Below, piece after piece: positions 18,071 through 25,846 of a stretch of DNA of 64,000 nucleotides (its first letter is position 1; each line of letters opens with the position of its first letter). The position numbers and the translations under genes were made by a program. Source of the stretch: Zhongshania antarctica (GTDB taxonomy: Bacteria; Pseudomonadota; Gammaproteobacteria; Pseudomonadales; Spongiibacteraceae); NCBI RefSeq assembly GCF_014202945.1, contig NZ_JACHHW010000005.1, positions 62,001 through 126,000 of the forward strand. The letters are read 5' to 3'. The notes under the pieces were generated by a model, which worked only from the letters and a program-made list of their open reading frames with translations, was not told the DNA's origin and searched no databases.

Positions 18071-20461
18071 ATGACCCGCCGCTTTCATACCGCCTTTGCC
18101 TTCTCTTTACTGTTAATACTGAGCGCCTGCACCCCCAGCCCAAATCAAGGCAGCGCCATTAGCAATACTAGCGGCGGCGCCGCCATTCCTGCCGAAGCTC
18201 AATGCTTAGCCAAAAGCCCATGGCTGGAATATGGCGAAGGTTTACAGGCTTCATCAGCTAGCAGTATTCCTACTGCAGCGGCCAATAGTGGCGTTAACTC
18301 CGTTCCGGCCTGCGACGGCAACAGCAACTTTTTATTTGGGGCTGCTAAGGCAGATATTACCGGCCCTGCCGGCGGCAAAATCCATATGGGCAACGAAAGC
18401 CCAGAAAACTACTCGGCTGGCATTTATATGCGCCAATACGCACGTAGTTTTGTGGTGGTCTCGCCCTGCAATAACAAACGTGTGGTGCTCGCAATTACCG
18501 ACACTGGCATGTTGTTTGAGTCGGTTCGCAAAGCGGTACTTGACCTTATTGCTGCCGATCCTGAGTTAGCCCCGCTCTACAACCAAGAAAACATCATGAT
18601 GAATGCGACCCACACGCATTCCACCCCTGGCGGCCAAGCTCACTTCACTGCCTTTAACGCCTTGCGTTTTGGTCATGACACACAAACTTTCGACATCACC
18701 GTAGCCGGTCTCTTTAAATCCATAAAAGACGCACATCAAAACCTTTTGACTAATCCCGACAGTGGCCAGATCCTTTTGAATCAGGGCGAACTGACTGGCG
18801 CCAATAAAAATCGTGCTATTCCGGCTTATATGCAAAACAGCGACGTCGAACGTGCGCTATATCTAGACAAAGATGGCAATGACGTTGATACCCCTCGTCT
18901 TATGACCTTGCTGAAATTCGTACAAAACGATGGCTATGAAATTGGAAGCATGAACTGGTTTGGCGTACACCCGACCTCCGATGCTATTTCTAGCTACGGC
19001 CTTGGCGCTATTCCTATCAGCGGTGACAACAAAGGTTATGCGGCTTACCTGTTTGAGCGTTTTAAAACAGCGCAAAACCCTAACTTTGTGTCGGCCTTTA
19101 TGCAGGCTGAAGAAGGTGACTCGTTCACCCAAATGTGGTTTGACGACGATCAAAAACGTGCCGAACAAGATGCCGTATTGCCGCCCAACGAACCTAATGC
19201 GGTAACCGTCGCTAACGGTCAGAAACAACTTCTGAAAGCGCTCACACTTTACGCCAATGCAAGTGACGCCATTAACGGCCCCGTGGACTACCGTTTTGGC
19301 TATGTGCAAATGGACCAAGTCGAAGTTACCGACCAAGTGGTGCTTGAATCCTTGATTCACCCGGCCGAATTAGATGCCACGCCTAAGCGCACCTGCAACC
19401 CCGCTATGGGCGTGTCCTTTCCTGCGGCAGGTCACGGGGCACAGCCGGGTGAACAAGGCCAATTTACCGAAGCGGGCATTACCTGCTCTGACCCTGATGC
19501 GGCTCAGCTTGCCGCCGACGAATTTCGCGCCCTCACCAATGGCAATGTGCCCGCAAGTTTATTTGCCGCTACGGTTGGCTGTAATGCCGGTGTAGGGCCT
19601 GATTTATTGAACCTGAGCTGCCATGCCGAAAAACCAATTTTATTGATTTTTGGGCCGCCCTTAAATGCGTCAGCCACCGTCGTGCCGTTTCAATTATTCC
19701 GTATTGGTAATTTGGCCATTGTCGGCTTGCCTTGGGAAATAACCACCATGGCGGGTAGACGTATACGCCAAACCTTAATTGACGTTTTAAAAACCGATGG
19801 CGTTGATTACGTGGTGATTAATGGCCTCAGCAACGACTACGTCAGCTACCTCACCACGCGTGAAGAATATGCGCTGCAAATGTACGAATCGGCATCTAAT
19901 CAGTTTGGCCCTTGGTCTTTAGCTGCGGTGCAACAAGAAACTCGTCGCTTGGCTTTAGATATGGTTAATGCGACCAGCACCGCTGCTGGCCCCACTCCGC
20001 CTGTAACTTCACCACAACTTTATCAAGTACAACCCAGCCAAGGCACCGACCAGCCCAATGGCAACGCCTTTGGTGATGCGCTATTACAACCGAATGAAAG
20101 CTACCAACCAGGTGACACCGTGCGTGTCGACTTCCAATCATCTGGCCCTAATAGCGACTTAAAAACCGATAGCAGTTTCTTATTTGTTGAACATAAAACG
20201 GCAACCGACAGCTGGGAAATTATTTACCGCGATGCCGACCCAGAGACTACTTACAACTGGCGTCCTGATAACCCAGCGCCTCAGTCCAGCCCGTCGTCAT
20301 CACATATTGCAGAAATACTTTGGCGCATCCCACGCAACACCCAGCCCGGCACCTATCGCATTCGCTTTGAAGGCGTGGCTAACCAAGCGTTGTCACTAAT
20401 GCCTTATGAAGGCAGTAGTAAGGAATTTGAAATTGCCGGGCCGGTCACCGACTGCCCTTAA
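18071..20461 (+). CDS. Neutral/alkaline ceramidase family lipoprotein with altered nucleophile motif
   Basis: 796 residues. Lipoprotein signal with Cys20 (LLLILSAC), then a neutral non-lysosomal ceramidase fold. Known members cut ceramide to sphingosine and fatty acid using zinc and a Ser nucleophile. Zinc-site stretches are preserved: MMNATHTHSTPGG (His181/183), NWFGVHPTS (His300), LPWEITTMAGRRIRQ and the NDYVSYLTTREEY tyrosine region. The C-terminal beta-sandwich (about 650-790) is present. The family hexapeptide GDVSPN, which carries the nucleophile, reads GDSFTQ here (349-354), so the activity or substrate may differ. Free-standing gene with its own 5' region. Confidence 0.85.
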   Translation: MTRRFHTAFAFSLLLILSACTPSPNQGSAISNTSGGAAIPAEAQCLAKSPWLEYGEGLQASSASSIPTAAANSGVNSVPACDGNSNFLFGAAKADITGPAGGKIHMGNESPENYSAGIYMRQYARSFVVVSPCNNKRVVLAITDTGMLFESVRKAVLDLIAADPELAPLYNQENIMMNATHTHSTPGGQAHFTAFNALRFGHDTQTFDITVAGLFKSIKDAHQNLLTNPDSGQILLNQGELTGANKNRAIPAYMQNSDVERALYLDKDGNDVDTPRLMTLLKFVQNDGYEIGSMNWFGVHPTSDAISSYGLGAIPISGDNKGYAAYLFERFKTAQNPNFVSAFMQAEEGDSFTQMWFDDDQKRAEQDAVLPPNEPNAVTVANGQKQLLKALTLYANASDAINGPVDYRFGYVQMDQVEVTDQVVLESLIHPAELDATPKRTCNPAMGVSFPAAGHGAQPGEQGQFTEAGITCSDPDAAQLAADEFRALTNGNVPASLFAATVGCNAGVGPDLLNLSCHAEKPILLIFGPPLNASATVVPFQLFRIGNLAIVGLPWEITTMAGRRIRQTLIDVLKTDGVDYVVINGLSNDYVSYLTTREEYALQMYESASNQFGPWSLAAVQQETRRLALDMVNATSTAAGPTPPVTSPQLYQVQPSQGTDQPNGNAFGDALLQPNESYQPGDTVRVDFQSSGPNSDLKTDSSFLFVEHKTATDSWEIIYRDADPETTYNWRPDNPAPQSSPSSSHIAEILWRIPRNTQPGTYRIRFEGVANQALSLMPYEGSSKEFEIAGPVTDCP

Positions 20462-20598
20462 GCGCGTTGCGTTAGCTTGTAGTTGTGCAGCCAAGCGTTG
20501 TAATTGGGTACGCTGGGCAAGTTATTAGGATGAAAACTCGGCCTATAATATTTGGCAATGCTCGGCAGCAGACGTAAAAAATCCCGCGGCGCAGGCCA
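20458..20598 (-). pseudogene. 3' remnant of a metal-dependent hydrolase gene (PF10118-like)
   Basis: On the minus strand, 46 codons ending at 20458 read WPAPRDFLRLLPSIAKYYRPSF followed by HPNNLPSVPNYNAWL. This resembles the C-terminus of predicted metal-dependent hydrolases (the 'LLP ... Y.RP.FHP' ending). The frame upstream of about 20600 loses all resemblance and no start or domain body is present, so it looks like a truncated remnant. It overlaps the ceramidase stop in a convergent arrangement. Confidence 0.45.
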
Positions 20599-20992
20599 AA
20601 CATCCACACTAAACCTTGTGTGTGAAATTTCGCTGCAATTTGAAGCAATTATCGCTATTAATTGCAAGGTCGCATGCCCCTTCAAAGTTCGTAGGGGACA
20701 AGTCGCTCAATGACTTAAGGTGATAAGGACAGTTCAATTTCCGGAGCAATTGGCGAGTCAATTTAAGATGGAAATTAACAGATAATACTCTTCGCTATTA
20801 CTTGCCGACCAATATAGCCTTACTTTTCAGGTTAGGATTGCACGGATAAGCGCGTTTATGATCTGCCGGCCTTTGTAAAAATCAGATTTTAGTGTAAATA
20901 TTGTTAGGCGGCGCTGTTTTGTAACAGCGCAATAGTCATCGGCTTCCACACCCACCTTAAATGACAGCCATACACACAAGGATCTCGACCAT
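20599..20992. other. AT-rich intergenic stretch with one strong hairpin
   Basis: No credible gene. The stretch is richer in A/T than its surroundings. A perfect 8-bp hairpin lies at 20911-20930 (GCGCTGTT / AACAGCGC, loop TTGT) without a T run, so it is not a convincing terminator. Confidence 0.4.
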
Positions 20993-21235
20993 ATGGAAAT
21001 GCTTTACTGTAGCCACTGCGAAAAAGAATTACCGTTTTTAGACGAGGTCGAATTTGGCATTATCTCACCCCTTCTGAGCGTTAACACGGCAACTCCGCCC
21101 AGTGCAGCTGATAATGGCGAGACTGCGCTTCTACAGCGTATACCCATAGATATTTTTGAAAGCATCACTGGTCATCGCCTGCTATGCAGGTCGGAAATAC
21201 ATCATCATCGACTTGCCGTTTACAGCGAGGAATGA
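20993..21235 (+). CDS. Small hypothetical protein with N-terminal CxxC
   Basis: 80 codons. AAGGA stands about 9 bases before the ATG. The protein begins MEMLYCSHCEKELPFLDEVEFG; CSHC could bind a metal, and the rest has no recognisable domain. Coding status is uncertain: the frame sits in an AT-rich region of relics. If real, its role is unknown. Confidence 0.35.
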   Translation: MEMLYCSHCEKELPFLDEVEFGIISPLLSVNTATPPSAADNGETALLQRIPIDIFESITGHRLLCRSEIHHHRLAVYSEE

Positions 21236-21347
21236 CCGGAATAGCGCCAAGTTGCAAAGTAAAAATCGCTATTGTTAATCCAGTCACACAAACGCAACAA
21301 TCCTCAGATAGAATCTTCTGTTGTTTTTTGCCTTAAGAGCACTCGAT

Positions 21348-22733
21348 ATGGCTTTACGCCCTTCTTTTACGATACTTGCCTGCGCCGCGCTATTCATTAG
21401 CGCCTGCGGCGGCACATCAAGTACCACCACGCCTAAAGCAAGCGCGCCAGTCGTGGCGCAGTGCAATAACACCGAAAATTACAGCGAAGAAAATCCACCG
21501 CCTATTGAGCATGTCTTTGTAGTGGTACTGGAGAACAAAAGCTTTGACGAGATTTATGGCCCGGGCTCACCGGCAGTGTATTTACGCGAAACCTTAGTGC
21601 CCTCGGGCCAGCTACTAACGCATTTTTACGGCACCTCTCACGCGTCTACCGGCAATTACATTTCTATGATTGGTGGTCAGGCCCCGAATGCGGCGTCTCA
21701 TGGCGACTGCGCGGTGTTTGCCCAGTGGACTGAGTTCAACCCCCTGCAACCCGTTTTGGAATATGGTCAAGCCAATGGCGTCGGCTGCGTTTACCCCGAG
21801 CGCTTCCCAACCTTAGTCGATGAGCTAGAGCTAAATAATGCGATTAACGGCAGCCAATATACGTGGCGCGGTTGGATGGAGGATATGGCACTGGAGCAAA
21901 GCGGACAAGTTCGCGCCCAAGGTCGTCCCGCCGACAATAGCTGCACTGGGCCAGCCTTAAACGACATAGACGGCACCAACGGCTCCGACACCACCGAGCA
22001 ATACGCCGCGCGCCACAATCCGTTTTTGTTTTATCGCAGCATACTCGGCAACGCCGAAACGGCTGACGATTTTGCTCGCTGTGATCGCAATGTAGTAGAC
22101 CTTCAGGTCGGATCGGCAATTCAAGGCGTTGCAGGCTTACAAACCGCACTGCTCAAACGTAATACCACACCCAACTACAATCTGATTGTGCCCGACAACT
22201 GCCATAACGGCCACGACAGTGGTCAACAGTGTACCGACACCAGCGGCGGCCCCGGTGGCTTGGCCGAAGCCGATCAGTTTTTACAAACCTGGATACCGCG
22301 AATAATGAATTCGCCTGCCTATAAAGAGGCAGGCATGATTGTGATTTTATTTGACGAGTCTAATTTTGGCACCGGCGGCGCTGAAGATTATGACGGCTGT
22401 TGCGGCATGGAACTGGACGGCGGCCTAAAACACCGAGGTGCCGACACCGGTCTCAATGGCCTGTTGGGACCCGGTGGCGGGCGTTTTGGCGCCGTGGTGT
22501 TATCGCCATTTACCAAAGCAAATACCGAAAACAGCACCCCCTATAACCACTATAGTTTTTTGCGAACTTTAGAGAATCTATTCGGCTTAGACAAGGTGCA
22601 CATTGACCCCAACACCCCCGACACCGAAGCAGCCGTGCAAGCCAAGACCGCTGGCTATATTGGTTATGCTGGCCTGCCTACAGAAGAAGGTATGCACGCG
22701 TTTGGTAGCGATGTTTATAACTGCCAAAAATAG
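21348..22733 (+). CDS. Phosphoesterase-family lipoprotein (phospholipase C / acid phosphatase AcpA type)
   Basis: 461 residues from the ATG at 21348, preceded by AAGAG; an upstream in-frame TTG is less likely. Lipoprotein signal with LFISACGG (Cys about 20). The core belongs to the alkaline-phosphatase-like phosphoesterase family: PIEHVFVVVLENKSFDEIYG (metal-binding Glu/Asn and nucleophile region), HFYGTSHASTGNYISMIGGQ, CHNGHD, and the second metal site VILFDESNFGTGG. Members cleave phospholipids or phosphate monoesters outside the cell. With the ceramidase relative upstream it could act on sphingomyelin-like lipids, but that is an inference. Confidence 0.85.
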   Translation: MALRPSFTILACAALFISACGGTSSTTTPKASAPVVAQCNNTENYSEENPPPIEHVFVVVLENKSFDEIYGPGSPAVYLRETLVPSGQLLTHFYGTSHASTGNYISMIGGQAPNAASHGDCAVFAQWTEFNPLQPVLEYGQANGVGCVYPERFPTLVDELELNNAINGSQYTWRGWMEDMALEQSGQVRAQGRPADNSCTGPALNDIDGTNGSDTTEQYAARHNPFLFYRSILGNAETADDFARCDRNVVDLQVGSAIQGVAGLQTALLKRNTTPNYNLIVPDNCHNGHDSGQQCTDTSGGPGGLAEADQFLQTWIPRIMNSPAYKEAGMIVILFDESNFGTGGAEDYDGCCGMELDGGLKHRGADTGLNGLLGPGGGRFGAVVLSPFTKANTENSTPYNHYSFLRTLENLFGLDKVHIDPNTPDTEAAVQAKTAGYIGYAGLPTEEGMHAFGSDVYNCQK

Positions 22734-22764
22734 CAATACGCTGGACGGAAGACGCTAAGTCAAA

Positions 22765-22804
22765 AGCGCTAAAGATCAACCTTAAAACGTTTTTCTTTAG
22801 CGCT
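22765..22804. terminator. Hairpin between convergent phosphoesterase and di-haem genes
   Basis: AGCGCTAAAG (22765-22774) and CTTTAGCGCT (22795-22804) form a perfect 10-bp stem with a 20-base loop that holds a T run. A family A repeat fragment (GCTGGACGGAAGACGC) lies just before it at 22740-22755. Likely a terminator region for one or both genes. Confidence 0.5.
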
Positions 22805-22845
22805 CCTCAGTTAGACAAGTGCATTGCGCCTGCCGTCACTCGTCT

Positions 22846-24246
22846 CTACAACGATTTCAAAAACCAAATTAATTTTTCGCGCTCTTCCTTAGAAAGCGAA
22901 GCCCACGCGTCTCGAGATACTTTAGCTTCGCCGCCGTGCCACATAATCGCTTCTTTAAAATTTCGCGCGCGGCCATCATGAAGAAAGCCAACGGCACTGC
23001 CACCAACTACCTTTGCTAAATGAATCCCCCAAAGCGGCGCCGTGCGCCACTCTCTACCTTGGGCGCTAAATTCATTCACACCGTCAGCCAATCCTTCGCC
23101 CATATCGTGTAATAACATATCGGTATACGGCCAGATTAGCTGCGCGCTTAATGATTGTCCGACGCCCTGCTCTGCAGTGCGCCATTGCGGACGATGACAA
23201 GCTGCGCAACCCAATTGGTGGAATAAGCGCTTCCCCGCCAAAACGTCTTCGCGGTCGTGCCATCGCCGGGCGGGAACCGCTAGATGCTGCGCGTAGAATA
23301 TTAACGCAGTTTCCACGCTTTCACTTAACTCCGGATTTCCGGCCGATGGCAAGGCCAGACAGTCAGTTTGTGCCGCGCTGCATTGCGGATTTGGGTAAAG
23401 CCCAGAACTGATACCGATATCCTGACTAAACGCCAAAAGGCTTTGCTGACGTACAGTGGGTTGTCCGGCTTTCCAACCGAAGCGACCTATCACAATGGCC
23501 TGCGCCTCTTCACTCCAAACCCGATTTACTCGGCCAGAAATCCCGTCACCATCGCGATCATGACTATCTTCGCCTGCAGCTATATCCGCTTCGGCAATGC
23601 TCTCTAGCAGACCAAGCCCAATCATGGCAGGCGCCACGCGCAAGCTCAGCGCCGCACCATCTGCGAGTGGACCGTAATTCAATTGTGCCATGGTGATCTG
23701 TGGCTTGCGCAGACTCAGCGTCTCACCACCGGCCAATTGCAGCGACTGGTGGTGCCAATAAACTGCTGGCGCCGCCTCTGACGCGAGGCCCGGCAGTGCG
23801 CGGGTTTGAATTTGCGCGCCGTAAACAGGATCGGGTTCACCGCCGGCGATAGCGATGCGCAGCAATGACGAGTCGCCGAGTACTGCGCCGGGCGGATGAC
23901 CACGACCATCGCGAATATGGCAGTCCTGACACGCAGCGGCATTAAACAGCGGCCCCAAACCGACGCGATTACTCCCCTTGGATAACGGAGGTAGCCACGG
24001 CGCTGTAAAAAACGCATTGCCCACCGCAAATAAGCTGCGCTGTTCAAAGGACAAATTCACCGCCGCTTGGGAGTAGGCATCGCGCGACAGCGACACGTCG
24101 GGATTTAATTTTTGAAACGTGGTCGCGCCGCCCGACAGTGCTTCATTTTTTTCTGGCTTACTAAAGTTAAGATCGCGAGAACACCCTGAAACGAAAACCA
24201 CAAAGAAGATGACTGCAAACATCGATGGCACGAAAATAAATTTCAT
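22846..24246 (-). CDS. Di-haem oxidoreductase lipoprotein (DUF1111 / putative peroxidase)
   Basis: 466 residues. A lipoprotein signal ends FVVFVSGCSRD. Two c-type haem sites are visible: CQDCH in AACQDCHIRDGRGHPPG and CAACH in QLGCAACHRPQW. The latter half carries the family's ending GFLHDGRARNFKEAIMWHGGEA. Family members are periplasmic or outer-membrane redox proteins resembling MauG and cytochrome c peroxidases. It overlaps the imelysin gene by four bases, and such imelysin/di-haem pairs recur in bacteria, generally in iron-linked loci. No Fur box was seen upstream of the pair. Confidence 0.9.
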   Translation of the reverse strand: MKFIFVPSMFAVIFFVVFVSGCSRDLNFSKPEKNEALSGGATTFQKLNPDVSLSRDAYSQAAVNLSFEQRSLFAVGNAFFTAPWLPPLSKGSNRVGLGPLFNAAACQDCHIRDGRGHPPGAVLGDSSLLRIAIAGGEPDPVYGAQIQTRALPGLASEAAPAVYWHHQSLQLAGGETLSLRKPQITMAQLNYGPLADGAALSLRVAPAMIGLGLLESIAEADIAAGEDSHDRDGDGISGRVNRVWSEEAQAIVIGRFGWKAGQPTVRQQSLLAFSQDIGISSGLYPNPQCSAAQTDCLALPSAGNPELSESVETALIFYAQHLAVPARRWHDREDVLAGKRLFHQLGCAACHRPQWRTAEQGVGQSLSAQLIWPYTDMLLHDMGEGLADGVNEFSAQGREWRTAPLWGIHLAKVVGGSAVGFLHDGRARNFKEAIMWHGGEAKVSRDAWASLSKEEREKLIWFLKSL

Positions 24247-25547
24247 AGCGCTACCTGGGCGACACTCGCGGGACTGGTTAATGACAGGCCCAGTTCATTG
24301 CCCAATTTTTTTAGCAGACCCGCCTGTGCCTGCAATGCCATTATCGCACGCGTTAATAATTGATGACCCGCATCATTACCCGGCGCAATGAGTTGATCAA
24401 TATACTGCTCGCCGCTATTGCCGGCGTCTAAAATTGCACGCATCGCCGCCTTGGTTTCGCTAAAGCCAGCGTCGATATCACGAGCCAATTCCGGATAATA
24501 TTTACTCGCCAACGCTGCCAAAGAAGTCGATTGCAACCGAATACTGTTGCGTCCGTCGTAGCGACCATAATAAAAATTTTCAATTCCTAGCGCGTTATAC
24601 CACAGCGAGTGGTGGGTATCGTCGCTAAAACAATCTTGCTCTTCCTCCGGTGAATTACTCATTAAGGCGACCTGCATACGCTCACCGGCAAGCTCCTCAG
24701 CAGACATTGCAAGCAAGCCAAACAATATTCTATTCAAGCCCTCATTAACATCGGCCTGCTGTAAGCGCGCACCCGCATTCCCATTGCCCGGCGCCCAATA
24801 GCCGCGCATATCGCGCAGCTGACTCAGAACATGCATACTTTGCGCTTGCAGAAACTCGCCGCGTTTACGACAAGGCGCTATTGTCGTTGCCAGGTGTTCG
24901 CCATTGCTGCACAGCGATGGGTCTTGCGAAAAATCAGTCCATGGCCGCTCACCCGCACCCGAGGCATAACCGTGTTTATCTTGCCCCCACAACATAAATT
25001 CTAATGCGTGATAGCCGGTGGCAATATTGCTTTCAATACCGCTAGCAGATTCGAGCATTTGCAATTGCTTATTAACGATATAATTTAGCGGCACCGAACG
25101 ACCAGCAACAATAATGTGTTGCGCACCCATCAAATTCGCCCGGGCCCAATTGTTACTCGCCGACGCCTGATAATTCTCATCGACATAATCAATAAAACCT
25201 TCATCTAAGGGCCAGCTGTTAACCCCCTTCTCCCAGTCGTCGACAAACCAATTGCCGAAACGCAGCGCCTCCGACTGGGAATAGGGAACCCGCGCTTGAC
25301 GCCAGGCCTGCCTCGCTTTGTCGAGGGACGTCTGCGAAGGAGATTTTTGTAAATCGCTTGCCGCAGCGTACAGTTCCTTGGCTGCCATATAGGCGTCGTC
25401 GTACACCGCATACGCTTGCTGGCGATATGCCGTCAATATTGCGCGTTTTTCATCCTCACTCGGCACTGGGCTGCACGCTGCGTTCAGTAACACCACAATT
25501 ACAGCAAAAATAGAGCGCCAATGCGGCCAAGTTAAAATTGCGTTCAC
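24243..25547 (-). CDS. Imelysin family lipoprotein (M75-like)
   Basis: 434 residues. The lipoprotein signal ends VVLLNAACSPVPS. The imelysin fold shows ARQAWRQARVPYSQSEALRFG ... WPLDEGFIDY and the GxHxxE motif as GYHALEFMLWGQD (about 170-185). Imelysins are surface or periplasmic helical proteins tied to iron uptake; peptidase activity is doubtful for most. First gene of a two-gene unit with the di-haem protein (ATGA overlap). Confidence 0.92.
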   Translation of the reverse strand: MNAILTWPHWRSIFAVIVVLLNAACSPVPSEDEKRAILTAYRQQAYAVYDDAYMAAKELYAAASDLQKSPSQTSLDKARQAWRQARVPYSQSEALRFGNWFVDDWEKGVNSWPLDEGFIDYVDENYQASASNNWARANLMGAQHIIVAGRSVPLNYIVNKQLQMLESASGIESNIATGYHALEFMLWGQDKHGYASGAGERPWTDFSQDPSLCSNGEHLATTIAPCRKRGEFLQAQSMHVLSQLRDMRGYWAPGNGNAGARLQQADVNEGLNRILFGLLAMSAEELAGERMQVALMSNSPEEEQDCFSDDTHHSLWYNALGIENFYYGRYDGRNSIRLQSTSLAALASKYYPELARDIDAGFSETKAAMRAILDAGNSGEQYIDQLIAPGNDAGHQLLTRAIMALQAQAGLLKKLGNELGLSLTSPASVAQVAL

Positions 25548-25698
25548 ACGTTCCTCAGTACTATTTTCTTACGGTTTAGCGAATATGTTCGGGCGATCTC
25601 AGTTAACAAGCACAGGGTCAGGCGCAATTGTTCTTGCATTGTGCAGCATCAGCCGCCGATATTGCCTTGATATACTAAACCAATTTAACAGGTCTTCG

Positions 25699-25726
25699 CG
25701 TCGGCATGGCGCTAATGATGCCGACG
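25699..25726 (+). other. Stable hairpin between imelysin and kinase genes
   Basis: CGTCGGCAT and ATGCCGACG form a 9-bp stem with a 10-base loop, followed on the plus strand by TTTGCTTTT. Both flanking genes are on the minus strand, where the T tract would be upstream, so its role is unclear. Nothing else is evident in 25548-25846. Confidence 0.4.
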
Positions 25727-25846
25727 TTTGCTTTTATATAATGTGGTGCGTGATTTTATCTGCTGCGATAAAAATCGAAGGGGGGACATGGCCTTTTCAG
25801 CCCAGCGCAAATGCTAGGCATTTCAAGCTTTCTCATTCAGCGACTG

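Noticed and set aside
20993-21235. Stronger claim of a zinc-ribbon protein for the small CxxC frame
   Set aside because: Only one CxxC is present and no second metal pair; kept only as a low-confidence hypothetical.
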